DNA of 6,463 nucleotides from Planctomycetes bacterium UBA1135 (GCA_002311925.1 DCAK01000118.1:7412-13874), one strand, 5' to 3'; positions 1 through 6,101 are shown, counted from the first letter of the stretch. The notes: generated from the letters alone by a model not told the origin. Numbers and translations: made by a program.

Positions 1-667
1 GGTCGTCGGCGCCGGCCACGGCGGTGTTGAGGAGAACTCCGTCGGCTCCCAATTCCATGGCCACCGCGACGTCACTGGCTCCCCCCACCCCGGCATCCAC
101 GAGAACGGGAACCTCGGCCTGTTCGCAGATGAGGCGGATGTTCAAGGGGTTGAGGATTCCCTGGCCGCTTCCGATGGGCGAACCGGCGGGCATGACGGCG
201 GCAGCCCCGGCTTCCTCCAGGCGCTTCGCCAGGCGGACATCGTCACTGGTGTAGACCATGACGGTGAAGCCTTCGTCGGCAAGAACGGCGGTGGCGGCGA
301 GGGTGTCGACCGGGTCGGGAAGCAGGGTGCGCTCGTCGCCCAGGACCTCGAGCTTGATGAGATTGGTTTCCAGCATTTCCCGAGCCAGGCGGGAAGTCCG
401 CAGAGCGCTTTCGGCATCGAAGCAGCCGGCGGTGTTCGGAAGGAGAATCAACCGATCCCTGTCGATGAAATCCAGGAAGGCTTCCCCCTGAGGTTCGTCG
501 GCTGGGAGGCGTCGAACGGCAACGGTGACGCATTCGGTCCCCGAAATTTCCAGGGCATCACGCATGCATGAATAATCGGGATATTTGCCGGTTCCCAGGA
601 AGAGGCGGGAGCGGAAAGAAAGGGGGCCGATTCTGAGGGGTTCATCTTCGGGGAGGAAAGGGGACAC
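1..667 (-). CDS. thiG: Thiazole synthase ThiG, C-terminus cut by window edge
   Basis: ThiG forms the thiazole phosphate ring of thiamine from 1-deoxy-D-xylulose 5-phosphate, dehydroglycine/iminoglycine and the sulfur carried by ThiS thiocarboxylate. It is a cytoplasmic TIM-barrel enzyme. The 222 visible codons show LFLGTGKY (22-29), LLPNTAGC (75-82), the NLIKLEV strand with the Schiff-base lysine K105 and E107, LLPDP (115-119), the phosphate-binding loop SPIGSGQG (163-170), [10 protein letters not shown] (190-199, D191) and [10 protein letters not shown] (207-216). K105, E107 and D191 match the B. subtilis catalytic residues K96, E98 and D182 at a constant offset of nine. About 35-45 C-terminal residues lie outside the window. 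The GTG at 665-667 is chosen because it is the only ATG/GTG/TTG between the thiS stop and the conserved core; its Shine-Dalgarno is weak. It lies 9 nt after thiS, so the two are surely co-transcribed. MPAGSP replaces the more usual MPLGSP. The family call is very secure. Confidence 0.95.
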   Translation of the reverse strand, partial: MSPFLPEDEPLRIGPLSFRSRLFLGTGKYPDYSCMRDALEISGTECVTVAVRRLPADEPQGEAFLDFIDRDRLILLPNTAGCFDAESALRTSRLAREMLETNLIKLEVLGDERTLLPDPVDTLAATAVLADEGFTVMVYTSDDVRLAKRLEEAGAAAVMPAGSPIGSGQGILNPLNIRLICEQAEVPVLVDAGVGGASDVAVAMELGADGVLLNTAVAGADD

Positions 668-676
668 GGGGATAGC

Positions 677-904
677 CTAGCCCCCGCCGACCAGGCGAAC
701 GATTTCCAGTTTGTCCCCGGGCTCGACCAAGGTCGCGCCATGAAGAGACCGGGGCACGACCTGACTGTTTTTTTCCACCGCGACACCGGGCCCGACTGCG
801 CCGAGCTCCTCCAAAAGGTCCTCCACCCGCAGGTCGGGCCTCCATTCGAGGGGTTCCCCGTTGACTTCAATGAGGGCGGGCGTTTCGGGGTCGACATCCT
901 GCAT
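677..904 (-). CDS. thiS: Sulfur carrier protein ThiS
   Basis: ThiS is a small ubiquitin-fold protein. Its C-terminal glycine is adenylated (by ThiF or MoeB-type enzymes) and converted to a thiocarboxylate that donates sulfur to ThiG. The 75-residue product contains LIEVNGEPLEW at 11-21, a VEDLLEELG helix at 27-35, the VAVEKNSQVVPR segment at about 41-52, a GDKLEIVRLV strand at 63-72, and ends in GGG, the tail type also seen in B. subtilis ThiS. The ATG at 902-904 is supported by AGGA at 912-915, seven bases upstream, although it gives about ten extra residues before the usual first beta strand. It is followed in the same reading frame, after one TAG, by thiG. No activating enzyme gene (thiF) is visible. 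I saw no TPP-riboswitch core (CUGAGA or CUGAUCUGGAUAAU type) in the leader and no convincing minus-strand promoter. Confidence 0.93.
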   Translation of the reverse strand: MQDVDPETPALIEVNGEPLEWRPDLRVEDLLEELGAVGPGVAVEKNSQVVPRSLHGATLVEPGDKLEIVRLVGGG

Positions 905-955
905 GGGACCATCCTAAATCCTTCTCACGGGGAATCGTGCCGGGTTTGGGATGGT

Positions 956-964
956 TGCTAAGAT
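956..964 (+). promoter_or_regulatory. Candidate extended -10 promoter for nusA operon
   Basis: The sequence TGCTAAGAT reads as an extended -10 element (TG, one base, then TAAGAT, four of six matches to TATAAT). A start at about position 970-972 would place the hairpin at 976-995 at the very 5' end of the transcript. No good -35 hexamer is found at 16-18 bases upstream, so the call depends on the TG extension. The nusA operon needs a promoter in 905-1133, because the gene to the left is divergent. Confidence 0.35.
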
Positions 965-975
965 GTGTCCGCCAT

Positions 976-995
976 GGGGTGTCTTCGGACGCCCT
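976..995 (+). promoter_or_regulatory. Leader hairpin with cUUCGg tetraloop
   Basis: Bases 976-983 pair with 988-995 around a TTCG loop closed by C-G. This is the exceptionally stable C(UUCG)G tetraloop. The stem has eight pairs, including two G-U pairs (976/995 and 980/991). Only three T's follow, so it is not a convincing terminator. It sits in the nusA 5' leader, just after the candidate promoter. Its 5' arm GGGGTGT recurs in the 5' arm of the terminator-like hairpin further down. Confidence 0.5.
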
Positions 996-1031
996 TTGGT
1001 GGTGGCGGAATCGTCCGTCGCCGAGCCTCAT

Positions 1032-1054
1032 CGATTGGCGAACTCGCCGAATCG
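1032..1054 (+). promoter_or_regulatory. Second leader hairpin
   Basis: CGATT and GGCG at 1032-1040 pair with CGCC and AATCG at 1045-1054, giving nine pairs with one bulged G at 1049 and an AACT loop. It directly abuts the terminator-like stem. The motif TCGCCGA in its 3' half (1044-1050) also occurs at 1018-1024, so its GGCGA segment (1037-1041) has an alternative partner. Function is unknown; a role in leader folding is inferred. Confidence 0.4.
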
Positions 1055-1089
1055 GGGTGTGGAGGGGTGACTCCCTCGCACCCTTTTTT
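1055..1089 (+). terminator. Intrinsic-terminator-like hairpin in the nusA leader
   Basis: The arm GGGTGT at 1055-1060 pairs with GCACCC at 1078-1083. After a bulged G at 1061, GAGGG at 1062-1066 pairs with CCCTC at 1073-1077. This gives 11 pairs, one of them G-U, with a six-base loop at 1067-1072. Six T's follow at once (1084-1089). This is the standard geometry of a rho-independent terminator on the plus strand. No plus-strand gene lies upstream in the window, and nusA begins 44 bases further on. It therefore most likely acts as an attenuator, or ends a short leader RNA or sRNA. A second promoter between it and nusA is not excluded. Confidence 0.6.
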
Positions 1090-1115
1090 CGTCGAGAGAT
1101 TCAGTAAATGCGGCC

Positions 1116-1131
1116 TTTTTTGAGGAAAAAA
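1116..1131 (+). promoter_or_regulatory. nusA ribosome binding site in a T6/A6 hairpin loop
   Basis: The Shine-Dalgarno GAGG at 1122-1125 is eight bases before the nusA ATG and fixes that start. It is flanked by six T's (1116-1121) and six A's (1126-1131), which can pair and leave GAGG as the four-base loop. The stem is A-U only and so weak; whether it forms in the RNA is uncertain. Confidence 0.5.
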
Positions 1132-1133
1132 CC

Positions 1134-2402
1134 ATGCGCAAGGACGACCTTCTGAGAATGATTGACGCCATCCACCGCGAACGCGGAGTGGAATTGGACA
1201 TTCTTTTCGAAGCCCTGGAAGAGGCTCTCTCCATGGCCGCCCGCAAAAGAGTGGGCGTTGAAGAGGGCTATGACGTCAAAATCAACCGCCGCAACGGCGA
1301 AATTTCCCTCAAGGGGCCCGACGGTTCGGTCACTCTTCCCTCCGCCGAAGAACTGGGACGAATCGCCGCGCAGAACACCAAGCAGGCCTTCATGCAGAAG
1401 ATTCGAGAGGCCGAGAGGGACAAGGTCTACGAACAGTTCGAGGACCAGATTGGGACCGTGGTTTCCGCCATCGTCCACAAGCTCGAGGGCCCGAACATTC
1501 TGGTCGCGCTTTCGGGAAGCAAGACCGAAGCCCTTTTGCCAAGGTCCGAGAGGGTCCTGTCGGAAAGGCTGCATGCCGGCGACAGGATTCGCGTTCTCAT
1601 CAAGGAAGTGCGCAAGGAAGGGTCGAGGGTGGTCATCATTGTTTCGAGGCGGGACGAGGAATATGTAAGGAAGCTCTTCGAAGTGGAAATTCCAGAAATC
1701 CGGGACGGCCTGATTCGGGTCATGAAGGTCGCCCGGGATGCCGGCTACCGCTCCAAGGTCGCCGTTTATTCGATGGACCCGAGGGTCGATTGCATCGGCG
1801 CCTGCCTGGGCGTTCGGGGCACCCGGATTCGCAACATCAACGATGAACTGGGGCAGGAAAAAATCGACATCATCGAGTGGAGCGATTCCCTAGAGGAGTT
1901 GGTGCAGAACGCCCTGAAGCCCGCCAAGGACATTCTTCTCGAGCACATCTTCGCCGACGAGGAAAACATGTCCGTCTTCGTTCTGGTCAGCGAGGACCAA
2001 AAGCCTCTGGCCATCGGGATGGGCGGCCGCAACGTGAGGCTGGCCTCGCAGATTTGCGGTTGGGACATCGACATTAAGACTCCCGAGGAGTACGAAGCCG
2101 AACTCCTGGCTTCCGAGAAGGGGGTGGCCCCTCCGGAGCCTGCTGCGGATGAAACTCCAGAGGCCACTGCCGAGGAAAAGGCCCCCACTGAGGAGGAGGC
2201 TCCCGCGGAGGAAACTCCAAAAGCTCCCGTTGAGGAGGAGGCTCCTGTAGAGGAAACTCCAGAGGCCCCTGCCGAGGAAGAGACTCCCGCTGAAGAGGAG
2301 GCTCCTGCCGAGGAGAAAGAGGCTCCCGTTGAAGAGGAGGCTCCTGCCGCTGAAGAGGAAGAAGAGCAGCCGGTCGCGGAGGGCCAGGAGAACAAGGGGT
2401 GA
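1134..2402 (+). CDS. nusA: Transcription termination/antitermination factor NusA
   Basis: NusA binds RNA polymerase and nascent RNA, and modulates pausing, intrinsic termination and antitermination. The 422-residue protein has an N-terminal RNA-polymerase-binding domain (about 1-103), an S1 domain (about 105-172, from DQIGTVV to VVIIVSRRDE), KH1 (about 190-270, with RSKVAVYSMDP, DCIGACLGVRG and EKIDIIEWSD) and KH2 (about 275-345, with the GXXG-type loop GMGGRNVRLA at 295-304). After about residue 320 comes a low-complexity tail rich in Glu, Ala, Pro and Thr, partly built from 14-residue repeats. The E. coli-type acidic repeat domains AR1/AR2 are absent, as in many non-proteobacterial NusA proteins. 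The ATG has GAGG eight bases upstream. It is the first gene of the cluster; rimP, which usually precedes it, is not adjacent. The stop overlaps the infB start by four bases. The family call is very secure. Confidence 0.97.
   Translation: MRKDDLLRMIDAIHRERGVELDILFEALEEALSMAARKRVGVEEGYDVKINRRNGEISLKGPDGSVTLPSAEELGRIAAQNTKQAFMQKIREAERDKVYEQFEDQIGTVVSAIVHKLEGPNILVALSGSKTEALLPRSERVLSERLHAGDRIRVLIKEVRKEGSRVVIIVSRRDEEYVRKLFEVEIPEIRDGLIRVMKVARDAGYRSKVAVYSMDPRVDCIGACLGVRGTRIRNINDELGQEKIDIIEWSDSLEELVQNALKPAKDILLEHIFADEENMSVFVLVSEDQKPLAIGMGGRNVRLASQICGWDIDIKTPEEYEAELLASEKGVAPPEPAADETPEATAEEKAPTEEEAPAEETPKAPVEEEAPVEETPEAPAEEETPAEEEAPAEEKEAPVEEEAPAAEEEEEQPVAEGQENKG
2148..2315 (+). repeat. 42-bp in-frame repeats encoding NusA acidic tail
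   Basis: Tandem 42-base units code for 14-residue repeats: 2148-2189 (DETPEATAEEKAPT), 2190-2231 (EEEAPAEETPKAPV), 2232-2273 (EEEAPVEETPEAPA) and a degenerate fourth unit from 2274. Units differ mostly at third positions and by A/V/T or E/K exchanges, which suggests growth by slippage or unequal recombination followed by drift. Similar E/A/P text continues without clear period to about 2370. The encoded segment is predicted to be disordered and strongly acidic. Confidence 0.75.
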
Positions 2403-4987
2403 GCGACAAGGTCAAGGTCTTCACGATTGCCAAGCGGTACGGCTTCAAGTCGGGCGACTTCGTGACAGTCCTTCGAGATATTGGTTTCCCGGTCACCTCC
2501 TACCAGGCGTCGATGGACGACTGGGATGTCCCCGTCATTGAAGAACGGCTCCTCAAAGCCGGCCTGATCGACATTTCCCAAACTGAAGGGAGAGACGATG
2601 CCAACGGAGGAGACGGACCGTCCACTTCATGGGACGAGCTGGAGGCCAATCAAGAAGCTCGGGAAGACGAGGAGCCCGAGACCGATGAAGAAGAAGAACC
2701 CGAGGAGGAAGCCGCTCCCGAGGCCGAGGAACAAGACACCACTGAAGATGAGGCTCCCCCCGAGTCGGACAAGAAGGAGGATTCCCCGACCGAAGAAATC
2801 CCCGCGCCGACTCCGAAGCCAAGGGCGAAAGAGGAGAGCGAGGAGGATTCCCCTCCCCCTCCCGAGGTTGCGGAAACCACCGCCGCCTCAACACCCACGC
2901 CTTCCCCCGCCCCTTCCCCCACTCCCAAGCCCAAATCGGGGGCGTCGAAGGTGGGAAAAATTGACCTTGCCGCCCTGGGCCTCATCAAGAGCCGTCAGCA
3001 GGCGAGTAAGAAATCCGCGACCTTCACCGACATCCGGGACCATCAATCCAGCCGAAGGCGGGATCAAAGGGCGCGCCAGCGCGACAAGATGAAGGCCCGC
3101 CGGGCCGGCACCCTTCCCCCCAAGCATATCTCGACGGTCGAAAGGAAGAAGGATGTCGTTCTCGATTTCCCTGTCACCGTGCGGTCCTTTTCCATCGCCA
3201 CCGGGATTCCTGTCAATGAGCTTCTCCGCAAACTCATCACCCTTGGAGTCGCGACCAGCCAGAACGCCAACCTGGATTCCGATGCTGTGGAAATTCTCGC
3301 CACGGAAACCGGAGTCAACGTGGTCATCAAGGAGGAGGCCGACATCGAAGGAGGCCTCATGGAGAAAATCGAGGCGGCTCGCAGCAAGGTCGACCCCGAT
3401 TCCCTGGGTCCCCGACCTCCCGTCGTCACTTTCCTCGGCCATGTGGACCACGGAAAGACCTCGCTCATCGACGCCATCCGCGAAACCCGGATCGCCCAAA
3501 AGGAATCGGGGGGCATCACCCAGCACATCGGGGCCTACACCACTGAATTGGAGGACGGCCGAAAAATCACGGTCCTCGACACCCCCGGCCACGAAGCTTT
3601 CACTGCCATGAGAGCCCGCGGGGCCCATTCAACCGATGTGGCCGTGCTGGTGGTCGCCGGAAACGAGGGTGTCATGGCCCAGACCGAGGAGGCTGCCAAC
3701 CACGCGAAAGCGGCGGGAACTCCCATCGTGATTGCCATCAACAAGATGGATGTCCCGGGGGCCAACCCCGACCAGGTGAAATCCCAGCTTTCGGGCATCG
3801 GCATCCAGACCGAGGGCTGGGGAGGCGAGGTCGGCACCGTCGAAGTTTCCGCCCTGCAAAAGAAGGGCATCGACGAGCTTCTGGCGCGGGTACTCCTCGA
3901 GGCCGAGGTCCTCGACCTCAAGGCGCATTTCAAGGGAGACGCCATGGGGGTCATCCTGGAGGCCAAGGTCGAGAAGGGAAGGGGCAAGGTGGCCCATGTT
4001 CTCGTTCAGGATGGAACCCTCAAGGTGAAGGACGCCGTTCTGGCCGGGCCCACCTTCGGGAAGATTCGCCTGATGTTCGATTCCGAAGGGAAACCGATGA
4101 AGGAAGCTGGGCCCTCCACCCCGGTTGAAATCCTCGGATTGGAGGACCTCCCCATCGTCGGCGAGAAATTCTACGTAGTCAAGGATCTCAAGGTGGCCAA
4201 GGAGGTCGCCGAAAAGCGGGCCCAGATTCGCCAGGACAAGGAAAGGGCCCGTCAAAGCGGGACCACCGCCAAGGCTCTCATCGAGCAAATCGACGAAAGC
4301 CTCGCCGCCCGCCTCCGCTATGTGCTCAAAGGAGATGTGCAGGGTTCCGTCGAAGTCCTGAGCCAGACCCTGACCAGCATGAGCACGGACGAGGTCAAGG
4401 TGGATGTGATTCACAGCGGCGTCGGAGCCGTCACCGAGACCGATGTGAACCTGGCCGAAGCCGCCGGCGCGGTGGTGATCGGTTTCCATGTGGTCCCCGA
4501 CAGCAAGACCCGCAAGGTCGCCGAAAGGGCCCATGTCGAGGTTCGCCGCTATGACGTCATCTACGACATGGTCGAGGATGTGGAAAAGGAAATGCTGGGC
4601 AGCTTGGCTCCCAAGGAAGAAGAGGAAATCGTCGGCCACGCCGAGGTTTTGCAGGTCTTCCGGTCCTCTCGCTGGGGGATCATCGCCGGTTCCAAGGTCA
4701 CCGACGGCTTTCTCTCGCGTAATTGCCAGGCCCGCCTGATTCGGGACGGTTCGGTCATCTACGAAGCTCCGTTCGCCTCCCTTCGCCACTTCAAGGACGA
4801 TGTCAAGGAAGTCAAGGAAGGCAACGAATGCGGCATCAAGATTCAGGATTACGAGGATGTAAAGGCCGGGGACATCATCGAGGCCTTCATCATGGTCGAG
4901 AAGGAGCGGACCCTGGAGGAGCTTCAAGCCCTCCAAAAGAAGTCCGAAGCCGAGGCTAAAGAGGAACAAGAAACCTCCGAGGCCTGA
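2399..4987 (+). CDS. infB: Translation initiation factor IF-2
   Basis: IF-2 is the GTPase that delivers fMet-tRNA to the 30S subunit and promotes 50S joining. The 862-residue protein starts with an IF2-N winged-helix-like domain (about 1-55, VFTIAKRYGFKSGDFVTVL). An acidic linker follows (about 80-150), then a Pro/Thr/Ser-rich stretch (to about 180) and a basic segment (about 218-240). A second IF2-N-like block (VRSFSIATGIPVNELLRKL) precedes the G domain. G motifs: G1 GHVDHGKT 347-354, G2 GGITQHIGAY, G3 DTPGH 394-398, G4 NKMD 448-451, G5 SAL 484-486, all intact. Domain II, the IF-2 domain III (about 635-740, KGDVQGSVE at 644) and the C-terminal fMet-tRNA-binding domain (about 745-835, NECGI) follow, with a short charged tail. 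Length is close to E. coli IF-2 (890). The GTG start overlaps the nusA TGA as GTGA and has AGGAG eight bases upstream, so translation is probably coupled to nusA. Confidence 0.97.
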   Translation: MSDKVKVFTIAKRYGFKSGDFVTVLRDIGFPVTSYQASMDDWDVPVIEERLLKAGLIDISQTEGRDDANGGDGPSTSWDELEANQEAREDEEPETDEEEEPEEEAAPEAEEQDTTEDEAPPESDKKEDSPTEEIPAPTPKPRAKEESEEDSPPPPEVAETTAASTPTPSPAPSPTPKPKSGASKVGKIDLAALGLIKSRQQASKKSATFTDIRDHQSSRRRDQRARQRDKMKARRAGTLPPKHISTVERKKDVVLDFPVTVRSFSIATGIPVNELLRKLITLGVATSQNANLDSDAVEILATETGVNVVIKEEADIEGGLMEKIEAARSKVDPDSLGPRPPVVTFLGHVDHGKTSLIDAIRETRIAQKESGGITQHIGAYTTELEDGRKITVLDTPGHEAFTAMRARGAHSTDVAVLVVAGNEGVMAQTEEAANHAKAAGTPIVIAINKMDVPGANPDQVKSQLSGIGIQTEGWGGEVGTVEVSALQKKGIDELLARVLLEAEVLDLKAHFKGDAMGVILEAKVEKGRGKVAHVLVQDGTLKVKDAVLAGPTFGKIRLMFDSEGKPMKEAGPSTPVEILGLEDLPIVGEKFYVVKDLKVAKEVAEKRAQIRQDKERARQSGTTAKALIEQIDESLAARLRYVLKGDVQGSVEVLSQTLTSMSTDEVKVDVIHSGVGAVTETDVNLAEAAGAVVIGFHVVPDSKTRKVAERAHVEVRRYDVIYDMVEDVEKEMLGSLAPKEEEEIVGHAEVLQVFRSSRWGIIAGSKVTDGFLSRNCQARLIRDGSVIYEAPFASLRHFKDDVKEVKEGNECGIKIQDYEDVKAGDIIEAFIMVEKERTLEELQALQKKSEAEAKEEQETSEA

Positions 4988-4993
4988 TTCGTC

Positions 4994-5371
4994 ATGGCGA
5001 CCGAACGACGCCGCAAGCAGATTGCGCGCAGGATTCAGGAAAAGCTTGCCCGCATCCTGATTTCCGACATGAAGGACCCCAGGGCATCCTTCATCACCAT
5101 CACAGGGGTCGAGGTGAACCATGACCTCGCCGTCGCGACCATCCAATGGTCCACCATCGAGACGCGACACCGGAGCAAGGTGGAACACATGCTCGAGCAC
5201 GCTCGCGGATTCCTGAGGACGGAAGTCGCCCGCGACCTGAATATTCGGACAGCCCCGCGTTTGGATTTCGAGTTCGACCAAGGATTGGAGAGGGCCGACC
5301 GCATCGAGACCCTTCTGCGAGGAGTCCTGCCGGCGACCCCGCCCGAAGGAGATTCAACCGGGAATGAATAG
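4994..5371 (+). CDS. rbfA: 30S ribosome-binding factor RbfA
   Basis: RbfA binds the immature 30S subunit near helix 1 of 16S rRNA and assists late maturation and cold adaptation. The 125-residue protein matches the family along its length: an RRKQIARRIQEKLARIL N-terminal helix, the DMKDPRASFITITGVEVNHDL strand block (about 25-45), AVATIQWS, an ARGFLRTEVARDLNIRTAP segment in the latter half and LDFEFDQGLERADRIETLL near the end. This is the type II KH fold. The ATG lies six bases after the infB stop, with GAGG at 4979-4982 eleven bases upstream. Gene order infB-rbfA is conserved across bacteria. Its last eight bases overlap the start of trmH. Confidence 0.95.
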   Translation: MATERRRKQIARRIQEKLARILISDMKDPRASFITITGVEVNHDLAVATIQWSTIETRHRSKVEHMLEHARGFLRTEVARDLNIRTAPRLDFEFDQGLERADRIETLLRGVLPATPPEGDSTGNE

Positions 5372-6101
5372 GGAAGCTCCGAGGCGCTTGAGGCGAGCCG
5401 AAGCGGTTCTTGCCAGGCGCACCGGCCGCTTTCTTCTGGTTCTGGAACGCTGCACCGACCGCCACAACGCCGACGCGGTTCTCCGGACGGCCGAAGGCTT
5501 CGGGATCCAAAAGGTTTGGATGGTCGAGCAGGACCCCCCTTCTCCAAAGGCTTGGTCGCCCGGGACGGTTTCCAAGGGAGCCGATCGGTGGCTCGACATC
5601 GAGGTCTTCCCCCATGTCGACGCCTGCATCGCCGCCCTCAGGGAACAAGATTGGGAAATCTGGGCGACGGACCTGACGGAGGACGCCGATGAATTGGATG
5701 GTACCCGGCTGCCCGAGGTCCCCACCCAGGTCGCACTCGTGTTGGGGCGCGAAAGCGACGGCGTATCGAAGAAGCTTCTCGCAGCCGCCGATCGCAGACT
5801 CCGCCTCCCCATGCAGGGGTTTGCGGAATCTCTCAATCTATCCGTGGCGGCGGGGCTCTTCCTGGCCGCACTTTTTCAGGCCTGCCCCCAAGCCAGGGGC
5901 GACCTGACGGATTCCGAAAAGGATTCAATTCGAAGGCGCTGGTACGGCGTCCTGGCGACTTCGGACGCACAAAGGGAGGAATTCATGGCCTGGGCGGACC
6001 ATCCCCCCGACCCACTGGACACCCCCCGCCCCGCGCCTGAATTTCGTCGCCCTCGCGTGCCCAAGAGCGCCGCCAGGCGGTACGGAATCGACAGGGATTA
6101 G
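5364..6101 (+). CDS. trmH: TrmH-type SPOUT RNA 2'-O-methyltransferase, probably tRNA Gm18
   Basis: This is a SpoU/TrmH-family AdoMet-dependent enzyme with the trefoil-knot fold, probably methylating the ribose 2'-OH of G18 in tRNA. Motif 1 is HNADAVLRTAEGFG, with N35 and R41 at the same residue numbers as the catalytic-site N35 and R41 of Thermus TrmH. Motif 2 is ALVLGRESDGVS (E130) and motif 3 is LPMQGFAESLNLSVAAGLFL (S156, N158). The N-terminal RRAEAVLARRT helix and a C-terminal RRRWYGVLA helix also fit TrmH rather than the shorter TrmL or the RlmB type with an extra L30e-like domain. The 245 residues exceed Thermus TrmH (194) through a Pro/Arg-rich C-terminal tail of about 35 residues. The start overlaps rbfA by eight bases, with AAGGAG twelve bases upstream. 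A different RNA target (rRNA or another tRNA position) cannot be excluded. Confidence 0.85.
   Translation: MNREAPRRLRRAEAVLARRTGRFLLVLERCTDRHNADAVLRTAEGFGIQKVWMVEQDPPSPKAWSPGTVSKGADRWLDIEVFPHVDACIAALREQDWEIWATDLTEDADELDGTRLPEVPTQVALVLGRESDGVSKKLLAAADRRLRLPMQGFAESLNLSVAAGLFLAALFQACPQARGDLTDSEKDSIRRRWYGVLATSDAQREEFMAWADHPPDPLDTPRPAPEFRRPRVPKSAARRYGIDRD

Noticed and set aside
448..912. 154-codon minus-strand frame across thiS and thiG
   Set aside because: It is in a different frame from the clearly recognisable ThiS and ThiG sequences, and its own translation resembles nothing.
905..1000. TPP riboswitch upstream of thiS
   Set aside because: Thiamine genes often have one, but the minus-strand leader lacks the conserved CUGAGA and CUGAUCUGGAUAAU-type cores.
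905..1133. tRNA gene before nusA, as metY lies in the E. coli operon
   Set aside because: No cloverleaf, GTTCGA-type T-loop or CCA end could be found in the intergenic region.
1766..2581. 271-codon open frame antisense to nusA and the infB start
   Set aside because: It is the complement of the GAG/GCT repeat region, giving a Ser/Ala/Gly repeat protein. It has no family match and lies opposite two secure genes.
2888..3628. 246-codon open frame antisense to infB
   Set aside because: A shadow of the conserved IF-2 coding frame, with no independent coding signal.
3629..5281. 550-codon open frame antisense to infB
   Set aside because: It mirrors the strongly biased third positions of infB and rbfA. 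The protein is a low-complexity G/L/D/H mixture without a recognisable domain, and it crosses the end of infB and most of rbfA.
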